DNA of 64,000 bases from Burkholderia sp. USMB20. Its GTDB lineage: Bacteria > Pseudomonadota > Gammaproteobacteria > Burkholderiales > Burkholderiaceae. Below the pieces are notes generated by a model, which saw only the letters and a list, made by a program, of their open reading frames with translations, was not told where the DNA came from and ran no database searches. The DNA lies in NCBI RefSeq assembly GCF_000949135.2, contig NZ_JTAN02000001.1:186001-250000 (forward strand). Reading direction: 5' to 3'. Numbering within the stretch: position 1 is the stretch's first letter; each line of letters opens with the position of its first letter. This document shows, piece after piece, positions 26,608-35,868 of this stretch. Made by a program: the position numbers and the translations under genes.

Positions 26608-27244
26608 CGGCGCGCCGCGGCGCTTGCGGCTCACGTGTCGCATCGTTCGACGCGCAGCCGCCTCGACGCGGTGCTGTTCTCGGCATGTTCATCGGGATGG
26701 CGGGCGGCGCCGCGCTTGGCGGTTCGTTGCTCGCGCAACTTGACCGGCATGCGGTGATCGCGCCGGCGCCGACAACGTCGCCAGCGGCACCGGCCGTGCG
26801 CACGTGGCGCCGTCGATTTTCGGCAGTGCGATTGCACGGCAGGCGGGTCCGCAGGGCTTGCCCGCCTTTTCTTTTATTTTCGATCGGTGCTGTGCGGCCC
26901 CGCGCGGCACGGCCGATTCGTGCAAGAGACAGCCGGCATTCGTTCATCCGATGCAATACTCGGAACGCGTCGCCGGATTGCGCAGTTCAACCGATTATTT
27001 TTTCGCCCGCGCCCGGCGTCCGCGCGCAATCATCGGATCATTTATCACGGCCGCACCGCACGGCCCTCCGCAATCCGGCCCCATCGGCAAAGGACGTGTT
27101 CTCAGGGGATTCCCGGTATTTTTTCCCATTTTCTTCGAAATTACCGGTGACATACTTGCCCCCCATTGCGCTCCGGTGCGAGCGCGCTTCCTGATCCCTG
27201 CCGGTCGCATGTCCTGTGCTGCGTGTCCGCCGGGGTCGCAGAAC
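26608..27244. other. 637-base gap with a plus-strand terminator
   Basis: No gene is supported. A short frame near 26684 (MFIGMAGGAALGGSLLAQL) looks like a membrane segment but has no ribosome site, and its continuation runs through the terminator at 26842, so it may be a remnant. The right half (about 26870-27150) is AT-richer and probably contains the promoter of the PAP2 gene. Confidence 0.5.
26842..26880 (+). terminator. Rho-independent terminator
   Basis: Arms GGCGGG and CCCGCC with a 13-base loop are followed by TTTTCTTTTATTTT. It lies 235 bases past the isomerase stop and is the only clear plus-strand terminator in this gap. Confidence 0.75.
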
Positions 27245-27940
27245 ATGAACAATTTCGACACCACGATCCAGATCTTCCTCACCCACATTACGTTCGGACC
27301 GCTGATGAATCATGCGATCCGCGTGATCGCCGGCCTCTATACGTTCAAGGGCTTCGTCCTGATTCCCGTGCTGTGCTGGCTGTGGTTCCAGCCGGGACCG
27401 CAGCGCGAACGGCAACGCGAGCTGGTCATCGCGACGGTCGCGAGCGGGCTCGTCGCGCTCGCGTTCGGCCGATTGCTCGCGAAAGTCCTGCCGTTCCGCG
27501 TGCGGCCGATCTACAACCCCGACCTGCACCTGCACTTCCCGTCCGAGGAATTGCGTGCGGCCACGCTGCAGGCCTGGAGTTCGTTTCCGAGCGATCACGC
27601 GATGCTGTGGATGGCGATCGCGACGGGCATCTTCATCATCGCGCGACGCGCCGGCGTGTTCTCGCTGCTGTACGCGGTCGTGTTCATCTGCGTGCCGCGC
27701 GCGTATCTCGGCTATCACTACCCGACCGACCTGATCGCCGGCGCCGCGATCGGTATCGCGCTCGCGTGGCTGCTGACGCGCGATGCGATTCGATCGCGCT
27801 TCGCGCCGCAGGTGCTGGAGGCGATCCGGCGCTTCCCCGCGCCGGCCTATACGCTCGCGTTCCTGCTGTGCTTCGAGCTGATCACGCAGTTCGACGAACT
27901 GCTGACGCTCGCGCAGTCGGTCAAGCATACGGCGATGTAA
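27245..27940 (+). CDS. PAP2-family membrane phosphatase
   Basis: The 231-residue protein has about six membrane helices and all three PAP2 signatures: KVLPFRVRP near residue 83, FPSDHAM near 117, and PRAYLGYHYPTD near 155. Relatives dephosphorylate undecaprenyl pyrophosphate, phosphatidic acid or lipid A at the periplasmic face. The substrate cannot be fixed from sequence. The ATG at 27245 lacks a strong ribosome site. Confidence 0.92.
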   Translation: MNNFDTTIQIFLTHITFGPLMNHAIRVIAGLYTFKGFVLIPVLCWLWFQPGPQRERQRELVIATVASGLVALAFGRLLAKVLPFRVRPIYNPDLHLHFPSEELRAATLQAWSSFPSDHAMLWMAIATGIFIIARRAGVFSLLYAVVFICVPRAYLGYHYPTDLIAGAAIGIALAWLLTRDAIRSRFAPQVLEAIRRFPAPAYTLAFLLCFELITQFDELLTLAQSVKHTAM

Positions 27941-28076
27941 CGGGACGGCGCCGCCATGCATCCGCTGCTGTCGACACGACATCCGGGCACACGCTGCCGG
28001 CCCTGCGCGGCGGCATCGCGCCCGGCGCGCGCCGCCGTCCGGATCGTCGCCGCCGCGGCGACGGCGGCCGCGCACG

Positions 28077-28736
28077 TCAGTCGCGGTCGGGCGCCCCGAG
28101 CGGGAAGAACGAGCGATACGGCCGCGCTTCGTCGACCGCACGCGCGAACGACGGCCGCGCAAGCAGCCGCCGGCGATATGCGATCACGTTCGCGAACGAC
28201 GGATCGATCCGGTGCGTCCAGTCCGCGTAGAACAGGAACGGCGCCGCGCCGCAGTCGGCGAGGCTGAAGCGGTCGCCGGCCGCCCATTCGCGATCGGCCA
28301 TCGTGCGATCCAGCCATGCGTACGACGTTTCGAGCATCGCGCGCGCATCGGCGACACCCCGCGCATCGCGCTCGTGTTCCGGCCGCAACGCATCGAACAC
28401 GACCTTCTGCTGCGGGGTCGCGACATAGTTGTCGAAGAAACGATCCATCATCCGCACTTCCAGCGCCGCGCGCCGGTCGTCGGGCACCAGCCGCGCGGGG
28501 CCCGGGTGGTAGAGATCGAGATACTCGACGATGATCGTCGCCTCGATCACGGTACGGCCCGCGTCGACGAGCACCGGGAAGCGCTTCAGCGGCCACAGCG
28601 CGGCCAGTTCCTGCATCGGCTTCGGATCGTCGTGCGCGAGCACGCGATAGTCGAACGGCGTGCCGTTCTCGTACAGCGCGGTCAGCGCCTTCTGGCAATA
28701 GGACGAAAAGGGATGGGCGTAAAGCGTCGGCGTCAT
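28077..28736 (-). CDS. Glutathione S-transferase family protein
   Basis: The 219-residue protein has an N-terminal thioredoxin-like domain MTPTLYAHPFSSYCQKAL, with SSYC at the active-site position, then RFPVLVDAGRTVIEATIIVEYL. A helical C-terminal domain has DRFSLADCGAAPFLFYADW. It is a cytosolic conjugation or reduction enzyme. It is unrelated in subclass to the GST at 10818. It lies 128 bases downstream of the persulfide dioxygenase gene on the same strand, so a glutathione-linked link is possible. Confidence 0.9.
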   Translation of the reverse strand: MTPTLYAHPFSSYCQKALTALYENGTPFDYRVLAHDDPKPMQELAALWPLKRFPVLVDAGRTVIEATIIVEYLDLYHPGPARLVPDDRRAALEVRMMDRFFDNYVATPQQKVVFDALRPEHERDARGVADARAMLETSYAWLDRTMADREWAAGDRFSLADCGAAPFLFYADWTHRIDPSFANVIAYRRRLLARPSFARAVDEARPYRSFFPLGAPDRD

Positions 28737-28864
28737 CGCGGGTCTCTCGGGGTTTCGGCGCCGCGTCATGCGGCGCCACGTGATCGGATACCTTGACGAC
28801 GAACGGCGCCGGGCCGAATCGACACTGGGCCGAACATTTTTTTCCGTTGCGCGGCATCGCGCCG

Positions 28865-29935
28865 CTACGACCGGCCATCCATCACGACGCGGCCTTCGCC
28901 TCGCCAGCGCAGCATCCCGCCGCCGAGGTTCGCGACGGCATCGAACCCGGCCTTCAGCAGGATCACGGTCGCCTGCGCGGAGCGGCCGCCCGCGCGGCAC
29001 ACGGTCACGATCGGCCGGTCGCGCGCGAGTTCGCCGGTGCGCGCGGCCAGTTCGCCGAGCGGAATCGGCGTCGCGCCCGGCAGGTGGCCGAGCGGGCCGG
29101 TGAATTCGTCCGGCTCGCGCACGTCGACGACCTGCACCGCCGGCAGGTGATCCTCGAGCCACTGCGGATCGATTTCCCAGAATCCGGCGAACGTATAGAC
29201 GAGCGGCGCCCAGTCGGGCGCCGCCTGCACGTCGGGCGCATTCGCGGCGAGTCCGCACTGCAGGTTCGCGGGCACCGCGACGTCGATCTGGCGCGGATGC
29301 GCGAGCCCGAGGTTGCGCATGTAGCCCGCGAAATCGTCCTCGCTGAGATCGCCGCCGAGGCGCGGATTGAAGCGCCGCTCCTCGCCGACGCTCGTGACCG
29401 TGAGCCCGCGATAGTCGTGCGCGGGATACAGCAGGCATGCGGCCGGCAGCGTGAAAAGCCGGCCGTGCACCGCGCGATACAGCGCGCGCGGGTCACCCTG
29501 CTGGAAGTCGGTACGGCCGGTGCCGCGAATCAGCAGGCAGTCGCCGGTAAACGCCATCGATTCATCGTCGAGCACGAGGCTGATGCAGCCGCTCGTGTGG
29601 CCCGGCGTCGCGCGCACGGTCAGGTAGCGCGGGCCGAATGCGCAGCGATCGCCGTCGTTCAGGTAGCGGTCGGCGCCCTGCGCGCCGCTCGCGGCCGAAA
29701 TCGCGATCGCGCTGCCGGTGCGCTGCTTCAGCAGCCACGCACCCGTCACGTGATCGGCGTGCACGTGCGTATCGACGGTCGCGACGAGCCGCAGCCCGAG
29801 CTCGTCGAGCAGCGCCGCATCGCGGCGCACCTGCTCGAACACCGGGTCGATCAGCAGCGCCTCGCGCGATGCGCGGTCGGCGAGCAGGTACGTGTAGGTC
29901 GACGATTGCGGGTCGAAGAGTTGCCGGAAGATCAT
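28865..29935 (-). CDS. Persulfide dioxygenase-rhodanese fusion
   Basis: The 356-residue fusion handles sulfide and persulfide in the cytosol. Residues 1-240 are an ETHE1-like metallo-beta-lactamase fold with THVHADHVTG and the Fe-ligand pattern PGHTSGC, FTGDCLL and YPAHDY, which oxidises glutathione persulfide to sulfite. Residues 255-350 are a rhodanese domain with VVDVREPDEF and active-site Cys in CRAGGRS, which moves sulfane sulfur to or from thiosulfate. The same fusion is known from Burkholderia (PRF). It is divergent from a LysR gene. Confidence 0.93.
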   Translation of the reverse strand: MIFRQLFDPQSSTYTYLLADRASREALLIDPVFEQVRRDAALLDELGLRLVATVDTHVHADHVTGAWLLKQRTGSAIAISAASGAQGADRYLNDGDRCAFGPRYLTVRATPGHTSGCISLVLDDESMAFTGDCLLIRGTGRTDFQQGDPRALYRAVHGRLFTLPAACLLYPAHDYRGLTVTSVGEERRFNPRLGGDLSEDDFAGYMRNLGLAHPRQIDVAVPANLQCGLAANAPDVQAAPDWAPLVYTFAGFWEIDPQWLEDHLPAVQVVDVREPDEFTGPLGHLPGATPIPLGELAARTGELARDRPIVTVCRAGGRSAQATVILLKAGFDAVANLGGGMLRWRGEGRVVMDGRS

Positions 29936-30169
29936 CGCGAAGTCGCTCCGTCGGCTGGGCGTGTCGGTCGGGTGAAGGGTGCGGGTCGTGCAACCCGCAC
30001 CGCGTGTGGCACCGGCTCGCGGCGCACACGTTCATACAGCGTAGTTCAAAACACGCGCGCCACCGGCGTCGTTGCACGCGGCGAGACGTCACGCCGCATC
30101 CGGTCCGTCTCGCGTGCTGCCTTACACTACCGCCTGTTCTCGTCTTACGTTCACAAGAATTGCGTCGAC

Positions 30170-31075
30170 ATGTCTCTGACGATCGATCCGAAGCAAGCCG
30201 CCGCGCTACTGGCCGTCGCCGACACCGGCAGCTTCGAGCAGGCCGCCGTGCGCCTGCACGTGACCGCGTCCGCCGTCACGCAGCGGGTCCGCGCGCTGGA
30301 GGCGAGCCTCGGCGCGCCGCTCGTGCTGCGCACGCGGCCGTGCCGGCCGACGGCGGCCGGGCAGCGCGTGCTGCAGCACCTGCGCCGCGTCGCGCTGCTG
30401 CAGGCCGACCTGCAAAGCACGCTCGCGACCGAGCGCGAATCGCCGATCTCGGTCACGATCGCGCTGAACTCCGACAGCCTCGGCACCTGGTTTCTGCCCG
30501 CATTGACGTCGGTGCTCGCGGGCGAGCGCATCCTGTTCGAGCTGATCGTCGAGGACCAGGACCACACGTTCGCGCTGCTCGAAAGCGGGATGGCGGTCGG
30601 CTGCGTGACGACCGAGCCGAAGCCGATGCGCGGCTGCGTCGCGACGCCGCTCGGCACGATGCGCTACCGGCTGCTCGCGGCCGCCGCGTTCGCGCTGCGC
30701 TGGTTTCCGCGCGGCCTGAACCGCACGGGCGCGCGCCATGCGCCGGTCGTCGCGTATTCGCGGCGCGACACGCTGCAGTCCTCGTTCCTGAAGGAGAAGT
30801 TCGGGTTGCCCGAAGGCGCGTATCCGTGCCACTACGTGCCGGGCACGCACGCGCATTTCGCGGCGGTGCGGCACGGGCTCGGCTACGCGATGGTGCCGGA
30901 GCCGCTGCTCGGCGGCGCACCGCTCGACGCGCAGGGGCTCGTCGATCTCGCGCCGCTGCATCCGACCGACATCACGCTGTACTGGCACGCATGGACCGTG
31001 CAATCGCCGACGATGGCGTCGCTGTCCGCACGGGTGGTCGAAGCGGCGCGCCGGTTGCTCGCGCCGCTGCCGTGA
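30170..31075 (+). CDS. ArgP/LysG-type LysR transcriptional regulator
   Basis: The 301-residue LysR protein has DNA-binding residues 5-60 (ALLAVADTGSFEQAAVRLHV, SAVTQRVRALEASLG), then PISVTIALNSDSLGTWFLPA, characteristic of the ArgP/LysG subgroup. That group usually controls a LysE/ArgO amino-acid exporter, but no exporter gene is adjacent here; the divergent neighbour is the persulfide dioxygenase-rhodanese gene. The ATG at 30170 gives the normal family N-terminus. Confidence 0.88.
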   Translation: MSLTIDPKQAAALLAVADTGSFEQAAVRLHVTASAVTQRVRALEASLGAPLVLRTRPCRPTAAGQRVLQHLRRVALLQADLQSTLATERESPISVTIALNSDSLGTWFLPALTSVLAGERILFELIVEDQDHTFALLESGMAVGCVTTEPKPMRGCVATPLGTMRYRLLAAAAFALRWFPRGLNRTGARHAPVVAYSRRDTLQSSFLKEKFGLPEGAYPCHYVPGTHAHFAAVRHGLGYAMVPEPLLGGAPLDAQGLVDLAPLHPTDITLYWHAWTVQSPTMASLSARVVEAARRLLAPLP

Positions 31076-31243
31076 CCAACGGGTGATCGACACCGCCGGC
31101 GCGGCACGTCGCGCGGCATGCGCGGCATGCGTGGCCAAGAGAAACGCCGCCGCGCCGCCTATACTTTTTCCATCGGCCCCGCGAACGCGCCGCGCGGCCG
31201 ATCACGCACATCCGGCCGTTCCCTTTCCCGTGAGGAGAACATC

Positions 31244-31456
31244 ATGCCCCGCCGCTATATCGATTGCCGCGAGTTTCCCAGCGCGATGAATTGCTCGGTC
31301 GCAATTTCCGCCGACTCCGACGACGAACTGCTGGAGGCCGCCGTGCAACACGCGGTCTCGGTGCACCAGCACACCGACAGCGCCGAACTGCGCACGCAAC
31401 TGAAAACCCTGTTCCGCGACGGCACGCCGCCCGCCGACATGCTCCGGCAAGCGTAA
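31244..31456 (+). CDS. DUF1059 small protein
   Basis: The 70-residue protein MPRRYIDCREFPSAMNCSVA matches DUF1059: a D-C-R-x-F motif at the start, NCSVAISADSDDELLEAAVQ, then HxxxxH-type residues and PPADMLRQA. The GAGGAG site 8 bases before the ATG is strong. The function is unknown. Confidence 0.88.
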   Translation: MPRRYIDCREFPSAMNCSVAISADSDDELLEAAVQHAVSVHQHTDSAELRTQLKTLFRDGTPPADMLRQA

Positions 31457-31570
31457 CCCGCCGGCACGCCAGATATCGACAGACGGGCTGCATCGCCGCC
31501 CCCGTCGCCTCCCTGCTCCTGCTTCGCGCCACGACGCGCCGGCGCCCCCCGCCGGCCGGCGCATTCGGCT

Positions 31571-32584
31571 TTACGTACGCCGCTGCGCGAAATACGCGCC
31601 GACCGCATCGATGAAGGTATCGATGTCCGCGCGCGACACGTCGCAGTGCGTGACGAAGCGCGACGCGTACAGCATCTGCGTGAGGATCCCGCGCGCCTTG
31701 AGCCATGCCTCGAGCGGCGCGCAATCGGCTTCGGGGAATTGCGCGAACACCATGTTCGTCGCATGCGACAGCACCTTCACCGGCTCGATGCGCGCGAGGC
31801 CTGCCGCGAGATGCGCGGCGTTCGCGTGATCGTCGGCCAGCCGCTCGACATTGTGGTCGAGCGCATACAGGCAGGCCGCCGCGAGAATGCCAGACTGCCG
31901 CATCCCGCCGCCCAGCACCTTGCGCCAGCGCTGCGCGCGCTCGACCAGCGCGCGATTGCCGACCAGCACCGAACCGACCGGCGCGCCGAGCCCTTTCGAG
32001 AAGCAGATCGACACGGTATCGAACGGCGCGCACAGTTCCGCGATCGGACGGCCCGACGCGACGGCCGCATTGCACACGCGCGCGCCGTCGAGGTGCGTGG
32101 CCAGCCCGCGGCTGCGCGCGAGCGCGACGGCTTCCTGCACATAGCCGTCCGGCAACACCTGGCCGCCGATCGTGTTTTCGAGCGCGAGCAGGCGCGTGCG
32201 GGCGAAGTGATTGTCGAGCGGCTTGATCGCCGCGGCGATCTTCGCGAGCGGCAGCGTGCCGTCGGGCGCGTTCTCGATCGGCTGCGGCTGGATGCTGCCG
32301 AGCACGGCCGCGCCGCCGCCTTCGTACTTGTAGGTGTGCGCGAGCTGGCCGACGATGTATTCGTCGCCGCGTTCGCAATGGGCCATCAGCGCGGCGAGGT
32401 TGCTCTGCGTGCCGCTCGGGAAGAACAGGCCGGCTTCCTTGCCGGCCCGCTCGGCCGCGACCGCCTGCAGGCGCAGCACGGTCGGGTCGTCGCCCCATAC
32501 GTCGTCGCCGACTTCTGCGGCAGTCATCGCGGCCAGCATCGCCTGGCTCGGACGTGTCACGGTATCGCTGCGTAAATCGATCAT
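31571..32584 (-). CDS. ltaE: Low-specificity L-threonine aldolase
   Basis: The PLP enzyme cleaves L-threonine or L-allo-threonine to glycine and acetaldehyde. The 337-residue fold-type I protein opens MIDLRSDTVTRPSQAM. It has VGDDVWGDDPTV, FFPSGTQSN, THLDGARVCNAA with the PLP-binding Asp, and the Schiff-base Lys in FSKGLGAPVGS near residue 197. Length and ends match the family. It appears to be monocistronic. Confidence 0.94.
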   Translation of the reverse strand: MIDLRSDTVTRPSQAMLAAMTAAEVGDDVWGDDPTVLRLQAVAAERAGKEAGLFFPSGTQSNLAALMAHCERGDEYIVGQLAHTYKYEGGGAAVLGSIQPQPIENAPDGTLPLAKIAAAIKPLDNHFARTRLLALENTIGGQVLPDGYVQEAVALARSRGLATHLDGARVCNAAVASGRPIAELCAPFDTVSICFSKGLGAPVGSVLVGNRALVERAQRWRKVLGGGMRQSGILAAACLYALDHNVERLADDHANAAHLAAGLARIEPVKVLSHATNMVFAQFPEADCAPLEAWLKARGILTQMLYASRFVTHCDVSRADIDTFIDAVGAYFAQRRT

Positions 32585-32805
32585 CTTCGTGCCCTGAGTG
32601 AACGCGGACCGGTACCGATGCGCCCGGCCCTGCCGAAACGAGACTCAGAGTGTACGCAATTCGCGCAGCGCTTGCCGATGCTTCGCGCCGCGCGAAAGCC
32701 GCGTGACCGGGCGCCGCCGGTGCACGATCCGGATACAACCGGCACGACGCGACGCAGTCCACGCCGGCGCGGCATCGTCAACAACGCGGCGGCGGCCGGA
32801 CACCC

Positions 32806-32841
32806 GGCATCGGCATCGGCATCGGCATCGGCATCGGCATC
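32806..32841. repeat. Hexanucleotide tandem repeat (GGCATC)x6
   Basis: Six exact copies of GGCATC are followed by one degenerate copy (GGCAGC). The repeat lies in the non-coding region between the divergent threonine aldolase and oxidase genes. A length of 36 bases makes it prone to slippage, but no reading frame depends on it. Confidence 0.9.
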
Positions 32842-32974
32842 GGCAGCATAGGCCGCGCGTGCCAACGCGCGGCACCTTCGCGCACGCCGCATCGTTCCCG
32901 TGATGCGACGCGCCATATTGCCGCACGTGCGGCAGACCGCCACGCCACCGCCACCTGCGGCGCGCGCCGCGATC

Positions 32975-32988
32975 TTGATACGAATCAA
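32975..32988 (+). promoter_or_regulatory. FNR/ANR-type binding box upstream of cioA
   Basis: TTGATACGAATCAA matches the FNR/ANR consensus (TTGAT-N4-ATCAA) perfectly and is centred about 171 bases before the cioA start codon. A site at this distance could regulate a promoter with a long leader. It implies oxygen-dependent control of the terminal oxidase. Confidence 0.65.
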
Positions 32989-33152
32989 CGATTTATCCCG
33001 AAACCACGCGCGCCGGGCTGGACATCTGCGACGAGTTGGCGCATTTCGCGGCGCAACATCGCGGCACATACTCCAGCCAACCCCGATGCCCCCTCCGGCC
33101 GGGGTCCGCCGGCACCCCGCCGGCGGGTATCGTCAAGCCTCGGTCAACTGGT

Positions 33153-34574
33153 ATGGACACCGCATTTTCGGCCCTCGATCTGGCCCGCCTGCAATTCGCG
33201 TTCACCGTCTCCTTTCACATCGTCTTCCCGGCGCTGAGCATCGGCCTCGCCAGCTTCATCGCCGTGCTCGAATATCGCTGGCTGAAGACCGGCAAGCAGT
33301 ACTACAAGACACTCTGCCTGTTCTGGTCGAAGATCTTCGCGGTCGCGTTCGGGATGGGCGTGGTTTCCGGCGTCGTGATGAGCTATCAGTTCGGCACCAA
33401 CTGGTCGGGTTTCTCGAGCTTCGCCGGCTCGGTCACCGGCCCGCTGCTGATGTACGAGGTGATGACGGCGTTCTTCCTCGAGGCCGGCTTCCTCGGCATC
33501 ATGCTGTTCGGCTGGAACCGCGTCAGCCCGCGCGCGCACTTCGGCGCGACGCTGATGGTCGCGATCGGCACGCTGATCTCGACGTTCTGGATCCTCGCGT
33601 CGAACAGCTGGATGCAGACGCCGCAGGGTTTCGAGATCGTCGACGGCCGCATCGTGCCGACGGACTGGTTCGCGATCGTCTTCAACCCGTCGTTCCCGTA
33701 CCGCCTGTTCCACATGGCGATCGCCGCGTTCATCGTCGCCGCGCTGGTGGTGGCCGCGACGGGCGCGTGGCACCTGCTGAAGGGCCGCCGCGACAAGGGC
33801 GTGAAGAAGATGTTCTCGATGGCGCTGTGGCTGCTGCTGGTGCTCGCGCCGCTGCAGGCCGTGATCGGCGACCAGCACGGCATCAACACGCTGAAGCACC
33901 AGCCCGCGAAGATCGCCGCGATCGAAGGGCTGTGGGAAACCGAAAAGGGCGGCACGGCGCTCAACCTGTTCGGCATTCCGGACATGAAGGCCGAAACGAC
34001 CCGCTACGCGGTGCAGGTGCCGCACCTCGGCAGCCTGATCCTCACGCACAGCTGGGACGGCGAGATCCGCGGGCTGAAGGAATTCCGCCCCGAGGATCGT
34101 CCGAACTCGACGGTCGTGTTCTGGAGCTTCCGGATCATGGTCGGCCTCGGCTTCGCGATGATCGGCCTCGCCGCGCTCGCGTGGCTGCTGCGCCGCCGCG
34201 GCAGCCTGTATGAATCGAAGTGGTTCCAGCGCCTCGCGCTCGTGATGGGCCCGACCGGCTTCGTGTCGCTGCTCGCGGGCTGGGTGACGACCGAGGCGGG
34301 CCGCCAGCCGTGGGTCGTGTATGGCGTGATGCGCACCGCGCAGGCCGTGTCGCCGCTGTCGGTGCAGCAGGTCAGCCTGTCGATGATGACGTTCGTGATC
34401 GTCTACTTCCTCGTGTTCGGCACCGGCGTGTACTACATGCTGAAGCTGATGAAGGCCGGCCCCGCGCTGCCCGACGTCAAGCACGACGCGCGGCACGGCG
34501 AGCCCGACACGCGCCCCGATCACACCGCGCGCCGCCCGATGTCGGCCGTCGACGAGCTGATCGAGACCGTCTGA
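33153..34574 (+). CDS. cioA: Cytochrome bd-type (cyanide-insensitive) quinol oxidase subunit I
   Basis: The 473-residue inner-membrane subunit oxidises ubiquinol and carries the haems that reduce oxygen. It starts MDTAFSALDLARLQFAFTVSFHI with the conserved haem-ligand His, and has LLMYEVMTAFFLEAGFLGIM and GWVTTEAGRQPWVVYGVMRT. The region between helices is short, without the long Q-loop of E. coli CydA, as in CioA proteins. cioB follows after 30 bases and a DUF2474 gene overlaps cioB. An FNR/ANR box lies upstream. Confidence 0.95.
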   Translation: MDTAFSALDLARLQFAFTVSFHIVFPALSIGLASFIAVLEYRWLKTGKQYYKTLCLFWSKIFAVAFGMGVVSGVVMSYQFGTNWSGFSSFAGSVTGPLLMYEVMTAFFLEAGFLGIMLFGWNRVSPRAHFGATLMVAIGTLISTFWILASNSWMQTPQGFEIVDGRIVPTDWFAIVFNPSFPYRLFHMAIAAFIVAALVVAATGAWHLLKGRRDKGVKKMFSMALWLLLVLAPLQAVIGDQHGINTLKHQPAKIAAIEGLWETEKGGTALNLFGIPDMKAETTRYAVQVPHLGSLILTHSWDGEIRGLKEFRPEDRPNSTVVFWSFRIMVGLGFAMIGLAALAWLLRRRGSLYESKWFQRLALVMGPTGFVSLLAGWVTTEAGRQPWVVYGVMRTAQAVSPLSVQQVSLSMMTFVIVYFLVFGTGVYYMLKLMKAGPALPDVKHDARHGEPDTRPDHTARRPMSAVDELIETV

Positions 34575-34604
34575 GCCCACCCACTTTCGCAAACGAGAAA
34601 ACCT

Positions 34605-35612
34605 ATGGACGTCACCGTAATCTGGGCCGCGATCATCGCATTGGGGCTCTTCATGTACGTCGTGCTCGACGGCTTCGACCTCGGCATCGGCATCGTCTTC
34701 CCGTTCTTCCCGGACGAGAAGGAACGCGACCTGATGATGAACACCGTCGCGCCCGTGTGGGACGGCAACGAGACGTGGCTCGTGCTCGGCGGCGCCGGGC
34801 TGTTCGCGGTGTTCCCGATCGTGTATTCGACGGTGCTGTCGGCGCTGTACCTGCCGCTGATCTTCATGCTGGTGTGCCTGATCTTCCGCGGCGTGTCGTT
34901 CGAGATCCGCGCGAAGGCACGGCGCACGAAGCAGCTGTGGGATCTCGCGTTCATCGGCGGCTCGGCCGGCGCGACGCTGTTCCAGGGGATCGCGCTCGGC
35001 GCGTTCCTGCAGGGCATCGACGTGAAGGACGGCGTGTACGCCGGCGGCGCATTCGACTGGCTCACGCCGTTCAGCCTGCTGACCGGCCTCGGGTTGATCG
35101 TCACGTACGCGCTGCTCGGCTGCTGCTGGCTCGTCGCGAAGACGGAAGGCGACCTGCAGCGCCGCCTGCATCGCGTCGTGTGGCCGCTGACCGTCGTGCT
35201 GCTCGGTTTCATCGCGGTCGTCAGCCTGTGGACGCCGCTGCAGGATCCGTCGGTCGCGCAACGCTGGTTCGATTCGGGGCTGTTCTGGCGCCTGCTGCCG
35301 GTGCCGTTCCTGGTCGCCGGGTGCGCGGTGTGGATGCGTCGCGCGGTACGCAACCGGCACGACATGACGCCGTTCGTGCTCGCGCTGGCACTCGTGCTGC
35401 TCGGCTACGTCGGCCTGCTCGTCACGATGTTCCCGTATGCGATTCCTCAGACGATGACGATCTGGGAAGCGGCGGCGCCGCGGTCGAGCCAGACCTTCAC
35501 GCTGGTCGGCGCAGCGGTTATCCTCCCCATCATCATCGCCTACACGACGATGGGTTACTGGGTATTCCGAGGCAAGGTGCGCCATGAAGACCAGCATTAC
35601 TACCACCACTGA
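34605..35612 (+). CDS. cioB: Cytochrome bd-type quinol oxidase subunit II
   Basis: The 335-residue membrane subunit starts MDVTVIWAAIIALGLFMYVVLDGFDLGIG, followed by NTVAPVWDGNETWLVLGGAG, both diagnostic of CydB/CioB. It forms the heterodimer with CioA. The last 29 bases overlap the DUF2474 gene, so translation of all three is coupled. Confidence 0.95.
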   Translation: MDVTVIWAAIIALGLFMYVVLDGFDLGIGIVFPFFPDEKERDLMMNTVAPVWDGNETWLVLGGAGLFAVFPIVYSTVLSALYLPLIFMLVCLIFRGVSFEIRAKARRTKQLWDLAFIGGSAGATLFQGIALGAFLQGIDVKDGVYAGGAFDWLTPFSLLTGLGLIVTYALLGCCWLVAKTEGDLQRRLHRVVWPLTVVLLGFIAVVSLWTPLQDPSVAQRWFDSGLFWRLLPVPFLVAGCAVWMRRAVRNRHDMTPFVLALALVLLGYVGLLVTMFPYAIPQTMTIWEAAAPRSSQTFTLVGAAVILPIIIAYTTMGYWVFRGKVRHEDQHYYHH

Positions 35613-35763
35613 TCCCGCCGCGCGCCGGCCCGACGCGCCGCGGCCGCGGATGCGCGGCTGGATGTGGTTCGTCGTCCTGTGGGCGGGCGGCGTGCTCGGC
35701 GCCGTCACGCTCGGCTATGCGTTCAAGATCTTCATGAACCTGACGCTGTTCGCGGTGAAGTAA
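35584..35763 (+). CDS. DUF2474 small membrane subunit of the bd-type oxidase
   Basis: The 59-residue protein has one membrane helix (WMWFVVLWAGGVLGAVTLGYAF) preceded by a Pro/Arg-rich cytoplasmic head. DUF2474 genes sit after cioAB in many proteobacteria and parallel the CydX small subunit. The ATG at 35584 lies inside cioB in another frame. Function as an assembly or stability subunit is inferred from position. Confidence 0.85.
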   Translation: MKTSITTTTDPAARRPDAPRPRMRGWMWFVVLWAGGVLGAVTLGYAFKIFMNLTLFAVK

Positions 35764-35868
35764 AAGGCAGCGCGCCGGCCGGGCGATCGCGTCACGCGCG
35801 CGGCCCGGGCGCGGCGCGCATCGATCGCCCGATGGATGCGTGATCCGCTGCCTCTTCCTCCGCGTGCG

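Larger units (their letters stand above)
32585..33152. other. 568-base regulatory gap before cioA
   Basis: No gene is supported. It contains the promoter side of the threonine aldolase gene, six copies of a GGCATC hexamer, and the leader of the oxidase operon with an FNR/ANR-type box. The remainder shows only chance high-GC frames. Confidence 0.6.

Noticed and set aside
26684-26880. Short frame with MFIGMAGGAALGGSLLAQL
   Set aside because: It looks like a membrane segment, but lacks a ribosome site, and the frame runs through a strong terminator; a remnant at most.
27038-28162. Long minus-strand frame opposite the PAP2 phosphatase
   Set aside because: The phosphatase has all three family signatures; the opposing frame is Arg-rich and featureless.
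32806-32841. Hexamer repeat as a phase-variation switch
   Set aside because: The unit is a multiple of three and lies far from any start codon in non-coding DNA, so no on/off effect is evident.
33144-35708. 854-codon open frame antisense to cioA-cioB
   Set aside because: It spans two well-conserved opposing genes and their junction, and its translation is Glu/Arg/His-rich without structure; a composition effect.
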